From contig NZ_CP032543.1 in NCBI RefSeq assembly GCF_003610995.1, positions 2,108,001 to 2,172,000 on the forward strand: 64,000 bases of DNA, read 5' to 3'. The stretch is from Streptomyces griseus subsp. griseus. GTDB taxonomy: Bacteria; Actinomycetota; Actinomycetes; Streptomycetales; Streptomycetaceae. The stretch's first letter is position 1. Each line of letters begins with the position of its first letter. Under the pieces are notes generated by a model, which saw nothing but the letters and a program-made list of their open reading frames with translations, was not told the DNA's origin and searched no databases. This document shows, one piece after another, positions 38,849 to 50,152 of this stretch. The translations under genes and the position numbers were made by a program.

Positions 38849-41680
38849 TCAGCCCTCCCCTGCTGAACGGCCCACTGCCCGCAGCTCCTTGCCCGTGCCC
38901 GTCACCGCGATGGCCCCGTCGGTGTCGGTACGCAGGACCCGCGCCCCGGCGGCCCGGAGCGCGTCCACGGTCCGGGGCGACGGATGGCCGTACGGGTTGT
39001 CCGCGCCGCAGGAGATCAGCGCCAGCCTCGGCCGTACGCTGTCCAGCAGCCCCGCGCCCTGGAAGGCCGAGCCGTGGTGGGCCACCTTGAGGACATCCAC
39101 CTGCGGCAGCCCCGCCGGGCTGTGCAGCAACCTCAGCTGCGCCGGTGGTTCGAGGTCGCCCAGGAGCAGCAGCGTCAGGCCTCCCCCGGTCCGTACGTGC
39201 AGGGTCACGCTGGAGTCGTTGGCCCCGCCCGCCCCCTTCACCGCACCGGCTCCCCCGGGCCCGTCACGCGGCCAGAGGACCCGCCACTCCAGCGGTCCCG
39301 CCCGACGCCGCTCACCCGGCACCGCCCGCACCATCGCGACCCGGGCCGCTGCCGCCGTACGCCGCACGAACGCGGCCTGCTCCGGCGGCTCGTCCAGGCT
39401 CGTCGTCTGCACCGCGCCCACGGCCCTGCCCCGCAGCACGCCGGGCAGCCCCCGGACGTGGTCGGCGTGGAAATGGGTCAGGATCACGAGCGGCACCCGC
39501 GTGACGCCGAGATCGCGCAGACAGCGGTCGACCGAGCGGGGATCAGGTCCGGCGTCCACGACCACCCCCGTCCCCTCCCCGGCCGCGAGCACCATCGCGT
39601 CCCCCTGCCCCACGTCGCACAGCGCGAACGCCCAGTCCGGCGGCGGCCACCCCGTCACGATCCGGGTCAGCGGGACCGGCCGCAGCACCACCAGGACCAG
39701 GAGCAGCGCGGCTGCCACGCAGAGCCAGGGGTGGCGTACCAGCCGAGGCGCGAGCAGCACGACCAGGAGTGTGAGAAGAGCGAGGAGAGCGGCACCGGCC
39801 CAGCCCCCCGGCCACGGGGCCTCCGCCCCCGGGAAGTCCGCCCCCGTACGAGCCACCGAGGCGATCCATCCGGCCGGCCACCCCGCGACCCGGGCCAGCA
39901 GTTCGGCCACCGGCGGGGCGACCGGCGCCACGGCCAGCGCCGCGAACCCCAGCACCGTCGCGGGCGCCACCGCGAACTCCGCCAGCAGGTTGCACGGAAT
40001 CGCCACCAGGCTCACCCGTGAGGCCAGGACCACCACCACGGGCGCGCACACCGCCTGCGCCGCAGCAGTAGCCGCCAGCACCTCGGCGAACCGGACCGGC
40101 ATCCCCTGCCGTTGCAGCGCGGCACTCCACCGCGGCGCGAGCGTCAGCAGGGCTCCCGTGGCCAGGACGGACAGCAGGAACCCATAACTCCGGGCCAGCC
40201 AGGGGTCGTACAGCACCAGGAGCACAACGGCCGCCGCCAATGCGGGGATCAGCGACCTGCGGCGGCCGCTCCCGATGGCGAGGAGAGTGATCAGGCCGCA
40301 GGCCGCCGCGCGCAGGACACTCGGCTCGGGACGGCAGACGACGATGAACGCGAGCGTCAGCGCTCCGCCGATCAGCGCGGTCCCCCGCAGGGAGATGCCC
40401 AACTTGGGTGCCAAACCTCGCCGTTCGCTGCTCAGCGCCGAGCCGGGCGGGCCGATGAGGAGGAAGAGAAGGATCGACAGGTTGGCTCCTGACACCGCCA
40501 ACAGATGTGTCAGGTCGGTCGACTTGAAGGCATCGTGGAGTTCCGGCGAGACCCTGGAGGTGTCCCCGACCACCAGCCCCGGCAGCAACGCCCGCGCGTC
40601 CGCGTCGAGGCCGTCCGTCGCCTCCCGCAGCCCGAGGCGCAGCTCCCCCGCCACGCGCTGGACGGCTGTCGGGGGTCCGGTGATCCGGGGCGGCCCTTCG
40701 CTGTCCACGCGCAGGACGGCGGCCAGGCGTTCACCCTCATGGGCGGGGGGTGAGAGGCGGCCGCCGACGCGGAGCCGGGTGGAGGGCAGAAGGTCCTGCC
40801 ACTTCGCCAGGTCGTCCCCGGGCGAGACCATGAGGAGCACGGGCGTACGGACCCGGGTGCGGGGGCCGCCTGGTGCGGCCACCTCAGTGATGTCCGCGCC
40901 GATCAGGAGCATGTCCGGGGTGCTGTGGCTGCCCCGCACGCGGGTGCGGGTCGGCCGGGGGTCGGAGGTGACCCGCACCTCGGCGTCGATCCGCGCATGC
41001 TCCTGGGCCAGCCCGGGGACGGGCCCGCGCCGCACATCCGCACCGTGCAGCCCGGCCGCGGCTCCGCCCGCCGCCGCACAGAGCAGCACGGCCCCCACCG
41101 CGACGGCCCGCCTGCGCCCGAGGGACCCAGCTCGCGTGGCGACCCTGGATCCGGAGGGTGCGGCTGCGCCCATGGACCGGTCGGGGGCGGCGGCACTCCT
41201 GGATCCGGCCAGCGCGACAGCACTCCCTGATCCAGCCGGTGCGGCGACGCTCGTGGTCCGGGTGGGTGCGGCGACGCTCGTGGCCCCGGCGGGTGCGGTG
41301 GCACTCCGGGAACCTGTCGGTGCGGCGGCACTCCCGGAACCCGCCGGTGCGGCCCGCCTCGATCCGGGGGACGCGGCGGTACGTCTGCCCCCAGCGGGTG
41401 TGACTGCCCACCTGCCTCCGGTCAGTGGGGCGGCCCGCCTGTCCCCGGCGGACGCAGCTGCCAGGAGCACTATCGCCGCTACGACACAGATCGCGGCACC
41501 CACTGTCACCCAGCGTCCCGGCAGCCCCAGCGCGAGAGCCGCAGCCCCCCAGACCGCCAGGGCCGGCGGGACGAGCCGCAGATCCGTCGGCCCCTCTTTC
41601 CGCGCCGGAACCGCCCCCGGCTCACGGCTTGTGGCGGTGACCGTGTCCCGGTCGGCCACGCCCGGCCCCGGGCTGCTCAT
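38849..41680 (-). CDS. comEC: ComEC/Rec2-family DNA uptake protein
   Basis: A 943-residue membrane protein, the presumed channel for single-stranded DNA in natural transformation. The N-terminal part (about 20-230) has two hydrophobic segments split by a long Ala/Pro/Ser/Thr repeat; the competence domain (about 340-650) has many TM helices starting FKSTDLTHLLAVSGANLSIL. The C-terminal third is an MBL nuclease-like domain with THFHADHVRGLPG, DVLKVAHHGS and ISCGADNPYGHP. It is translationally coupled to comEA (ATGA overlap 41677-41680). Natural competence is not established in Streptomyces, so its role here is open. Confidence 0.92.
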   Translation of the reverse strand: MSSPGPGVADRDTVTATSREPGAVPARKEGPTDLRLVPPALAVWGAAALALGLPGRWVTVGAAICVVAAIVLLAAASAGDRRAAPLTGGRWAVTPAGGRRTAASPGSRRAAPAGSGSAAAPTGSRSATAPAGATSVAAPTRTTSVAAPAGSGSAVALAGSRSAAAPDRSMGAAAPSGSRVATRAGSLGRRRAVAVGAVLLCAAAGGAAAGLHGADVRRGPVPGLAQEHARIDAEVRVTSDPRPTRTRVRGSHSTPDMLLIGADITEVAAPGGPRTRVRTPVLLMVSPGDDLAKWQDLLPSTRLRVGGRLSPPAHEGERLAAVLRVDSEGPPRITGPPTAVQRVAGELRLGLREATDGLDADARALLPGLVVGDTSRVSPELHDAFKSTDLTHLLAVSGANLSILLFLLIGPPGSALSSERRGLAPKLGISLRGTALIGGALTLAFIVVCRPEPSVLRAAACGLITLLAIGSGRRRSLIPALAAAVVLLVLYDPWLARSYGFLLSVLATGALLTLAPRWSAALQRQGMPVRFAEVLAATAAAQAVCAPVVVVLASRVSLVAIPCNLLAEFAVAPATVLGFAALAVAPVAPPVAELLARVAGWPAGWIASVARTGADFPGAEAPWPGGWAGAALLALLTLLVVLLAPRLVRHPWLCVAAALLLVLVVLRPVPLTRIVTGWPPPDWAFALCDVGQGDAMVLAAGEGTGVVVDAGPDPRSVDRCLRDLGVTRVPLVILTHFHADHVRGLPGVLRGRAVGAVQTTSLDEPPEQAAFVRRTAAAARVAMVRAVPGERRRAGPLEWRVLWPRDGPGGAGAVKGAGGANDSSVTLHVRTGGGLTLLLLGDLEPPAQLRLLHSPAGLPQVDVLKVAHHGSAFQGAGLLDSVRPRLALISCGADNPYGHPSPRTVDALRAAGARVLRTDTDGAIAVTGTGKELRAVGRSAGEG

Positions 41681-42936
41681 GGCTGCACTAGCGGTCGGAT
41701 GTCGGCGAACCGGCGGTCGCCGATGCCGTTGACCTGCCGGAGCTCGTCGACAGACCGGAATCCGCCGTTCTCCGTGCGGTGGTCGATGATGTGCTGCGCG
41801 AGCACCGGACCGACCCCCGGCAGCGTTTCGAGCTGCTCCTTGGCCGCCGTGCTCAGGCTCATCAGGGCCGCCGGGCCAGAGGCCCCCGGTACGCTCGCCG
41901 CCCCACCGGTCGTACCAAGGGCTGCCGGGGCCTGGGGCACCCCCACCGCGACCTGTTCACCGTCCATGAGTACGCGCGCACGGTTGAGACCCGAGACATC
42001 GACCCCGGCACGCACACCGCCCGCCGCCCGGAGCGCGTCAGCCACCCTCGAACCGGCTGGAAGGCTCCGGACGCCCGGCCGGTGCACCTTGCCGCTGACA
42101 TCCACCACGATCTCCCCGGCCGGTTCGGGCGGAGGGGAAGGCGGTGTGCCCGCGACCGGCCGGGGCACCGGGTCCGCGCCTCCGGCCCGTAACGGATCCT
42201 CGGCCGCCGCCACAGCCCCCGCCTCCACCGTCTCGGGCGCACGCACCCCCTGCGGGCGCACGGACCAGAAGTGGAAGGCGGCGAGGCCGACGGCGGCCAG
42301 CAGCACCAGGGTCAGTGCCGCGAGCGTCCGTGGCGCCAGCCCCCACCTGAGCCGCACCCACAACGGCACCCGGTCCCAGATCCCCGACACGACATTCCCC
42401 GCCCGCACACGCACAGGCGCCAGGGTCTGGGCCTCCTCCCCCGCGCGGTCGTCGGACAGGTGGCAGGTGTCCGGGCTCGGGCTGGGCTCCGGGACCACAC
42501 CTGGGATCGGCTCCGGCACAGGAAGCGCACCCACGCTCGGCTCAGCGACCGCGCCCTGGCCCGGTGCCCCCGCCATCAGCGCGTCCGCCCGGCGCCTCGC
42601 GGCCGTCGCGGTCAGGGCGGCACGGCCACGCGCGGACCCCTGCCTGCCATGGCGGGCGCCCGGCCGGACACCGGGACGGACCCCCGCCCGGCCGCTCGGA
42701 CGGCTGCCGGGACCGGGCCGCACCCGGCGCCCCGCCACCGGAGCACGCTCGGCAGCGGCCGCCACCCCCGCAGCCGCGCCGCCGGAAGCCGACGCCGCAG
42801 ACGGGACCGGAGAGGGAAGAGGAGACGGAACCGGAGGCGGAGAAGCCACGGGCGGAGCAGCGGCGGACGAAGGGTCAACGGGAGCTGGAGCAAACGGGGC
42901 ACCGGGCATCGACACCCGAGAAGTTCGAAGGGCCAT
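41677..42936 (-). CDS. comEA: ComEA-family helix-hairpin-helix DNA-binding protein
   Basis: A 419-residue protein. The first 200 residues are a Pro/Ala/Arg-rich, low-complexity cytoplasmic region. A single TM follows near 210-235 (LAALTLVLLAAVGLAAFHFW), then a SLBB-like domain (GEIVVDVSGKVHRPGVRSLPAGSRVADALRAAGG) and a C-terminal pair of helix-hairpin-helix motifs (LETLPGVGPVLAQHIIDHR ... LRQVNGIGDRRFADIRPLV). This is the ComEA DNA-receptor layout with an unusually long N-terminus. It is followed by comEC. Confidence 0.9.
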   Translation of the reverse strand: MALRTSRVSMPGAPFAPAPVDPSSAAAPPVASPPPVPSPLPSPVPSAASASGGAAAGVAAAAERAPVAGRRVRPGPGSRPSGRAGVRPGVRPGARHGRQGSARGRAALTATAARRRADALMAGAPGQGAVAEPSVGALPVPEPIPGVVPEPSPSPDTCHLSDDRAGEEAQTLAPVRVRAGNVVSGIWDRVPLWVRLRWGLAPRTLAALTLVLLAAVGLAAFHFWSVRPQGVRAPETVEAGAVAAAEDPLRAGGADPVPRPVAGTPPSPPPEPAGEIVVDVSGKVHRPGVRSLPAGSRVADALRAAGGVRAGVDVSGLNRARVLMDGEQVAVGVPQAPAALGTTGGAASVPGASGPAALMSLSTAAKEQLETLPGVGPVLAQHIIDHRTENGGFRSVDELRQVNGIGDRRFADIRPLVQP

Positions 42937-43046
42937 GCCTCACGACGTTAGGCACAACCGCCCGAACCCGCTGAACAGCTCTGATTCCTGTGGACAACCG
43001 GCCAGTTGTGGATATCCCCGTCACCCGTACGAGGGCCTCCGCGCCG

Positions 43047-43892
43047 TCATCGCGGCGAGATCACCACGCCGAGCAGCCCCGGCCCCGTGTGCGCCCCGAT
43101 CACCGCGCCCACCTCGCTGACGTGGAGGTCGGCCAGCCCAGGCACCCGTTCCCGCAGCCGCTCGGCCAGGCGCTCCGCGCGCTCCGGCGCGGCGAGGTGG
43201 TGAACGGCGATGTCCACCGCCGCCTCACCGGCCCGCTCGGCGACGATCTCCTCCAGACGGGCGATGGCCTTGGACGCCGTCCGTACCTTCTCCAGCATCT
43301 CGATCCGGCCGCCGTCGAGTTGGAGGATCGGCTTCACCGCGAGCGCGGAGCCCAGCAGCGCCTGGGCCGTGCCGATGCGGCCTCCCCGGCGGAGGTAGTC
43401 CAACGTGTCGACATAGAAATAAGCGGACGTTCCGGCGGCCCGCTTCTCCGCCGCCGCCACGACCTCGTCCAGGCCGCTACCCGCCTCCGCGCTCTCCGCA
43501 GCCGCGAGCGCGCAGAAACCCAAGGCCATGGCGACCATGCCGGTGTCCACCACGCGCACCGGGATCGGCGCGTCCTTCGCCGCGAGCAGCGCGGCGTCGT
43601 ACGTGCCCGAGAACTCCGCCGACAGGTGCAGGGAGACCACAGCGTCGGCCCCGCCCTCGGCCGCCGTCCGGTAGGTCGCGGCGAAGACCTCGGGGCTGGG
43701 GCGGGAAGTGGTCACGGAGTGGCGTTTCTGCAGGGCCAGGGCGAGCGAGCGGGCCGAGATCTCCGTGCCCTCCTCCAGCGCCTGATCGCCCAGGACGACG
43801 GTCAGCGGCACCGCGGTGATGCCGTGCCGTTCCATCGTCCGGCGCGGCAGGTAGGCCGTGGAATCAGTGACGATAGCGACATGGCGGGACAT
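43047..43892 (-). CDS. DegV family fatty-acid-binding protein
   Basis: A 281-residue protein. SRHVAIVTDSTAYLPRRTMERHG and the SRPSPEVFAATYR block are standard DegV; VSLHLSAEFSGTYDAALLAA carries the conserved Ser/Thr head-group site. DegV (FakB-type) proteins bind a fatty acid for phosphorylation by FakA; no fakA is in the window. ATG 43892 starts the conserved sequence. It is upstream of comEA on the same strand, with a 110-nt gap. Confidence 0.93.
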   Translation of the reverse strand: MSRHVAIVTDSTAYLPRRTMERHGITAVPLTVVLGDQALEEGTEISARSLALALQKRHSVTTSRPSPEVFAATYRTAAEGGADAVVSLHLSAEFSGTYDAALLAAKDAPIPVRVVDTGMVAMALGFCALAAAESAEAGSGLDEVVAAAEKRAAGTSAYFYVDTLDYLRRGGRIGTAQALLGSALAVKPILQLDGGRIEMLEKVRTASKAIARLEEIVAERAGEAAVDIAVHHLAAPERAERLAERLRERVPGLADLHVSEVGAVIGAHTGPGLLGVVISPR

Positions 43893-44106
43893 GAGCCGGA
43901 GGTTACCCGCCGAGGTGAGAGTCCGGGAGCCCGGCCCCGGCTCCGCGATCATTCCTGGTCACTTCGGAACTCGTCCTGTCACCATCCGCCACCGCGACCG
44001 GTGCCGACACTGCCGCCCGCCGCCCGCCACTGGCCACACCGGCCGAAAGGGCCGTCCAGCACCGGACAGTCCCGCTGGGCCAGACGCCCCCCGGCCGACC
44101 CCGCCC

Positions 44107-44886
44107 TCAGTTTGTCGTCTCCGGCCGCGCAGACTTCTGCCACGGGTACCTCGTCCGCAGGTGCGGGTCCGGTGCCGTGATCGCCTGTGGGGCCTCCTCG
44201 CGGGCCGGTCCACCCCAGGACTCGTCCGCCGTGCTGCTACCGGCCCCGGCCCCGGCGGCGGCCGGCTCGGGCCATTCCACCCCGGCGTCGCGTCCCCGGG
44301 GCGCCCCGGTACCCGGCCCGGCGGAGGCTCCCGGCCGCTCCTCCACGGTCCAGTGCCGCAGGGCCCCCGCCTCGATGTCGATCTGCGCGTTCAGCGCGTC
44401 CAGGTCGTCGTCGGCGAACTGGCGGGCGCGGTCGCGGGCCGCCCAGCGCAGTGAGTCCGCCGAGTGCGTGATCCGTTGCGTGCGCTCCCTCAGCTGCGGC
44501 AGCAGGCCTGCGACCGTCGCCCGGTCCGGCTCGCGCTCCAGCCGCTTCAGCTCGTCGTCCAGCTCCAGGCCGTGGACGCTCAGCCGCCGGAAAAGGCCTA
44601 CCGACTCGGCGAGCGAGGAGTCCTCCGCCACACCGGCGTGCAGGGCGTCCTGGGTGGCGCGCATCGAGGTGCGCAGGGCGAGGCGGAGCTGTGCCAGCTC
44701 ACCGGCGACGCCGGTCTGGCCGAAGCTCTTGGCCCGGAGCGTGGTGTCCTCCACCGTGCGGCGGGCCTGGGTGATCGTGCGGTCCACGCCTCGCTTGGCC
44801 GCGCCGACGGCCTTCACCGTCGCATAGACGCCCAGCGCCATGAAGGCGACGAAGAGCAGCGCCAGGATCGTGATCGTGGCTTGCAT
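44107..44886 (-). CDS. Membrane-anchored hypothetical protein with coiled-coil-like region
   Basis: A 259-residue protein. One N-terminal TM (ITILALLFVAFMALGVYATVKAV) is followed by a long charged helical region (about 35-165) with heptad-like spacing of Leu and Ala, then a disordered Pro/Gly/Ala tail ending PWQKSARPETTN. No catalytic motif is seen. The arrangement (TM anchor, cytoplasmic helical rod, disordered tail) would fit a scaffold or divisome-associated protein, but that is speculation. It stands alone between degV and leuS. Confidence 0.75.
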   Translation of the reverse strand: MQATITILALLFVAFMALGVYATVKAVGAAKRGVDRTITQARRTVEDTTLRAKSFGQTGVAGELAQLRLALRTSMRATQDALHAGVAEDSSLAESVGLFRRLSVHGLELDDELKRLEREPDRATVAGLLPQLRERTQRITHSADSLRWAARDRARQFADDDLDALNAQIDIEAGALRHWTVEERPGASAGPGTGAPRGRDAGVEWPEPAAAGAGAGSSTADESWGGPAREEAPQAITAPDPHLRTRYPWQKSARPETTN

Positions 44887-44949
44887 GAAGGCCCCTCGGT
44901 GTCTCGATGCGGCTGCCGGTAGCGGTCGCTCCCCTCCACCGTAAACGGA

Positions 44950-44992
44950 ACGGGCAGGCCTAGGGTTCCTTCGGAACCCCCAACCTGCCCGT
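44950..44992 (-). terminator. Terminator hairpin after leuS
   Basis: Nested inverted repeats: ACGGGCAGG (44950-44958) pairs with CCTGCCCGT (44984-44992), enclosing GGGTTCC/GGAACCC. It lies 32 nt past the leuS stop. Confidence 0.85.
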
Positions 44993-45024
44993 AGGGGATG
45001 GCCCTGACCGCGTGCGGAGGCGGG

Positions 45025-47898
<2,874 letters not shown>

Positions 47899-47937
47899 GA
47901 TCCTCAAAGCTCCATCGATCGTCATCTGCCGGGAAAC

Positions 47938-48017
47938 GAAAAATCCCCTCGCACAGGAGGGGACGCCGCGCTGACTCCGACCAGGCGTTCTCACCGGTCG
48001 GGTCTGTTCAGCGCGGC
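47938..48017 (-). promoter_or_regulatory. leuS leader attenuator with terminator and U-tract
   Basis: On the minus strand, GCCGCGCTGA (48008-48017, overlapping the leader-peptide stop) pairs perfectly with TCAGCGCGGC (47965-47974), with an inner CCGACC/GGTCGG stem. Directly after comes TCCCCTC-CTGTGC-GAGGGGA (47944-47963) followed by TTTTT (47939-47943), a classical intrinsic terminator 40 nt before the leuS ATG. ACGCC in the inner loop could instead pair with GGCGT next to the terminator, but I could not settle the antiterminator by eye. Confidence 0.75.
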
Positions 48018-48046
48018 TCGCTAAGCAGAAGGCGTACGGCACGCAT
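48008..48046 (-). CDS. leuS leader peptide
   Basis: A 12-codon ORF encodes [12 protein letters not shown] and stops at TGA 48010-48008. Three consecutive Leu codons (CTT CTG CTT) are followed by AGC, closely matching the leuA leader (CTT CTC CTT AGC). TACCCT at 48053-48058 is a fair -10 hexamer 6 nt before the ATG, so the peptide mRNA would be leaderless. The ORF runs into the first stem of the attenuator, as expected for ribosome-mediated control by charged tRNA-Leu. No experimental evidence is known to me. Confidence 0.75.
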   Translation of the reverse strand: MRAVRLLLSEPR

Positions 48047-48469
48047 GGCGTCAGGGTACCGCACGTGCCCGGAGGGGAGCGGGGAGCGATCGGTGGGCGG
48101 ACAGCGCGTGCAGGAGCCGGCCCCCATCAGCTCCGCGAGGCGATCCCTGCCTGCTCCACAGTCCGACCCCTCCCTGCTCCGCGACCCCGATCCCGCTCCA
48201 CGACCCGATCCCTACCTGCTCATTCGTCGCCCTCAGTAGTTGACGCGTGATGCTCCCGTGGGCGCGCGGTGTGCGTTCGGCGGGCTTCCGGTGGGCTTTC
48301 CGCGGAGTCCTGGGGTGACGCACGGGAGGACGGGAGCAGCCGGGAAGCGGAGGTTACTCGGCGTACCGACTTCTATCGGGGCAACCGAGCAAAGCCCGTA
48401 CTGGTTGGTATGGGGCGCCCTAGCATGCGGCAACGGGACCGCTTTGCCGAACTATTCGGAGTCGCCCCC
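48047..48469. other. Intergenic region leuS / redox gene pair
   Basis: 423 bp without a supported gene. Near leuS it holds the TACCCT -10 of the leader transcript. Around 48138-48228 there are four imperfect copies of a C-rich unit of the type GATCCC(T)-CCTGCTCC. Toward the plus-strand gene, GGAG (48458-48461) is 8 nt before its ATG; TAGCAT near 48421 is a possible -10. Short ORFs here have no codon-usage support. Confidence 0.6.
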
Positions 48470-50152
48470 ATGAACCCTCATCGCAAGATCCGCGTATCCC
48501 CCACCATGAGCCCCGGAATGAGTCGGCCTGTACAGGGCGGCCTGACTGTCACCGCCCTGGTTTCCGTCCCCCTGCTCGCCGTCGCGGGGAGCGACGGCTT
48601 CCGCGCCACCCTCGATTTCACCACCGGCGTCCTGTCGCTGGTGTCGCTCAGCGCTGCCGTCGCCTGGGGCCTGCTGGCCACCGACCGGCTGTTTCTCTCC
48701 ACCCGGCAGCGAATCGTCTGCCAAGGCATCCACCGGGCCACGGCCATCGCCGCGCTCGGCTTCCTGCTGCTGCACGGCACCGTGAAGATCGCCCTCGGCC
48801 ATGTGTCCTTGATCGGCGCCCTCATACCCTTCGGCCTCGGCGTCACGGGCACGGCGGGGCTGATCGGCTTCGGCTCGCTGGCCGGACTGCTGATGGTCGT
48901 CACGGCCGCGACCGGCGCGATGCGCAGCGCGTTCGCCCAGCCCTCCGCCACGGCCACCCGGCTGGGACAGTCGCTGGGCTCCCCCCGGGAGGCGGGCGGG
49001 ATCGCGGGCCGCTGGCGGGCCCTGCACGCCCTGGCCTACCCGGCCTGGTGCGCCGCGCTGATCCACGGCCTGTACGCGGGCCGGGCGCCCGCCACCTGGG
49101 TCGTCGTGATGTACAGCCTCTGCCTCGCAGGCGTCGCGGGTGCCCTGTGCCTGCGGCTGCTGCCCGGCCCGACGAAGCGCCGGATCACCGACCGGATCAG
49201 CGCCCTGATGAGTCCGGAGGCGGACTTCGACGCGCCGGACCCGGTGCTGCGCGGGTCCGCGCGGCCGGGCACGGAGCGCGGGCCAGGCCGCGAGCCCGCC
49301 TCGGGGCACCCGGCAGGGTGGAGCGGGCCGGACCGGGAGGTGCGGGGTACTCCGGTGCGCCCGCGCACCTTGTCGGCGCCGCTGCCCCCGCCGATGCCTC
49401 CGCACGTACCGCTGTCCGGCTCGCTCCGCTCCCTGGACGAGACCCGCCCCCTGCCCGACCCGCTCTCCCCGCACGGAACGCACTTCCTGCACGAGGCGCC
49501 GACCGACCTGCTGTACGGGGTCCAGCCCCCGGCGTACGAACCGCCGCCGCGCAGCTCCGACCGGCTCGCCGACGGGCCGGGGATCGGGGCGTCAGGTGGA
49601 CCGGGCACCGGGGCGACCGGCGGGCCCGGGATATCGGCCGGGTACCGGGCCGTCTCGCAGACCGGTGACACCGCGCGCCCGCCAGCTGCCAGATGGCCCG
49701 CCCCGTCCCCCGCACCACCCGCACAAGCCCACCACCGCCCCAAGGGGGCCGAGCACACCTACGCACCCCCGCAGGAACCACCGCTGTACGCGTCACCGCT
49801 CCACACCACGCCTCCTTACAGCACACCCTCGTACGGCACAGCTGACGCGACGCTTTCCTATGGCGGCGCCCCGACGGGCAACGCCCCGACCGGCAGCATC
49901 CCCACACCCAGCGCCCCGTCCCCTTTCCGCGAAGCCACGTACGAGCCCGCGCCCGGAGCTTCGTACGAGGCCACCCGCGAATCCGTTTACGCACCCACCT
50001 ACCAGTCCCCGTACAGGGCCGACCCCGTGGCCGGCCCCCTCGACACAGCCACCCACAACACTCCCGCCCCCGGCGCCCAGCCGCCGGCCGGACCGTTCTC
50101 CGCGCCCCCGGCCGGCGAACCGTGGCACGCACCCGCAGGAGACCGACTGTGA
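48470..50152 (+). CDS. Six-TM bis-heme membrane protein, ferric reductase-like, with long disordered tail
   Basis: A 560-residue protein. Residues 21-232 contain six TM segments. Helix 3 has His88 and His102 (H-x13-H), helix 5 has His186 and His199 (H-x12-H): the spacing that binds two b hemes in NOX and ferric reductases. There is no FAD or NADPH domain; instead about 320 residues rich in Pro, Ala, Tyr and Thr follow, probably cytoplasmic and disordered. The next gene, a NuoF-like flavoprotein, overlaps by 4 nt (GTGA), so the two are made together. The natural reading is a transmembrane electron carrier fed by that partner; substrate unknown. Confidence 0.8.
   Translation: MNPHRKIRVSPTMSPGMSRPVQGGLTVTALVSVPLLAVAGSDGFRATLDFTTGVLSLVSLSAAVAWGLLATDRLFLSTRQRIVCQGIHRATAIAALGFLLLHGTVKIALGHVSLIGALIPFGLGVTGTAGLIGFGSLAGLLMVVTAATGAMRSAFAQPSATATRLGQSLGSPREAGGIAGRWRALHALAYPAWCAALIHGLYAGRAPATWVVVMYSLCLAGVAGALCLRLLPGPTKRRITDRISALMSPEADFDAPDPVLRGSARPGTERGPGREPASGHPAGWSGPDREVRGTPVRPRTLSAPLPPPMPPHVPLSGSLRSLDETRPLPDPLSPHGTHFLHEAPTDLLYGVQPPAYEPPPRSSDRLADGPGIGASGGPGTGATGGPGISAGYRAVSQTGDTARPPAARWPAPSPAPPAQAHHRPKGAEHTYAPPQEPPLYASPLHTTPPYSTPSYGTADATLSYGGAPTGNAPTGSIPTPSAPSPFREATYEPAPGASYEATRESVYAPTYQSPYRADPVAGPLDTATHNTPAPGAQPPAGPFSAPPAGEPWHAPAGDRL

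Noticed and set aside
48045..48323. Short ORFs in the leuS / redox intergenic region
   Set aside because: No ribosome binding site or codon bias; the sequence is repeat-like.
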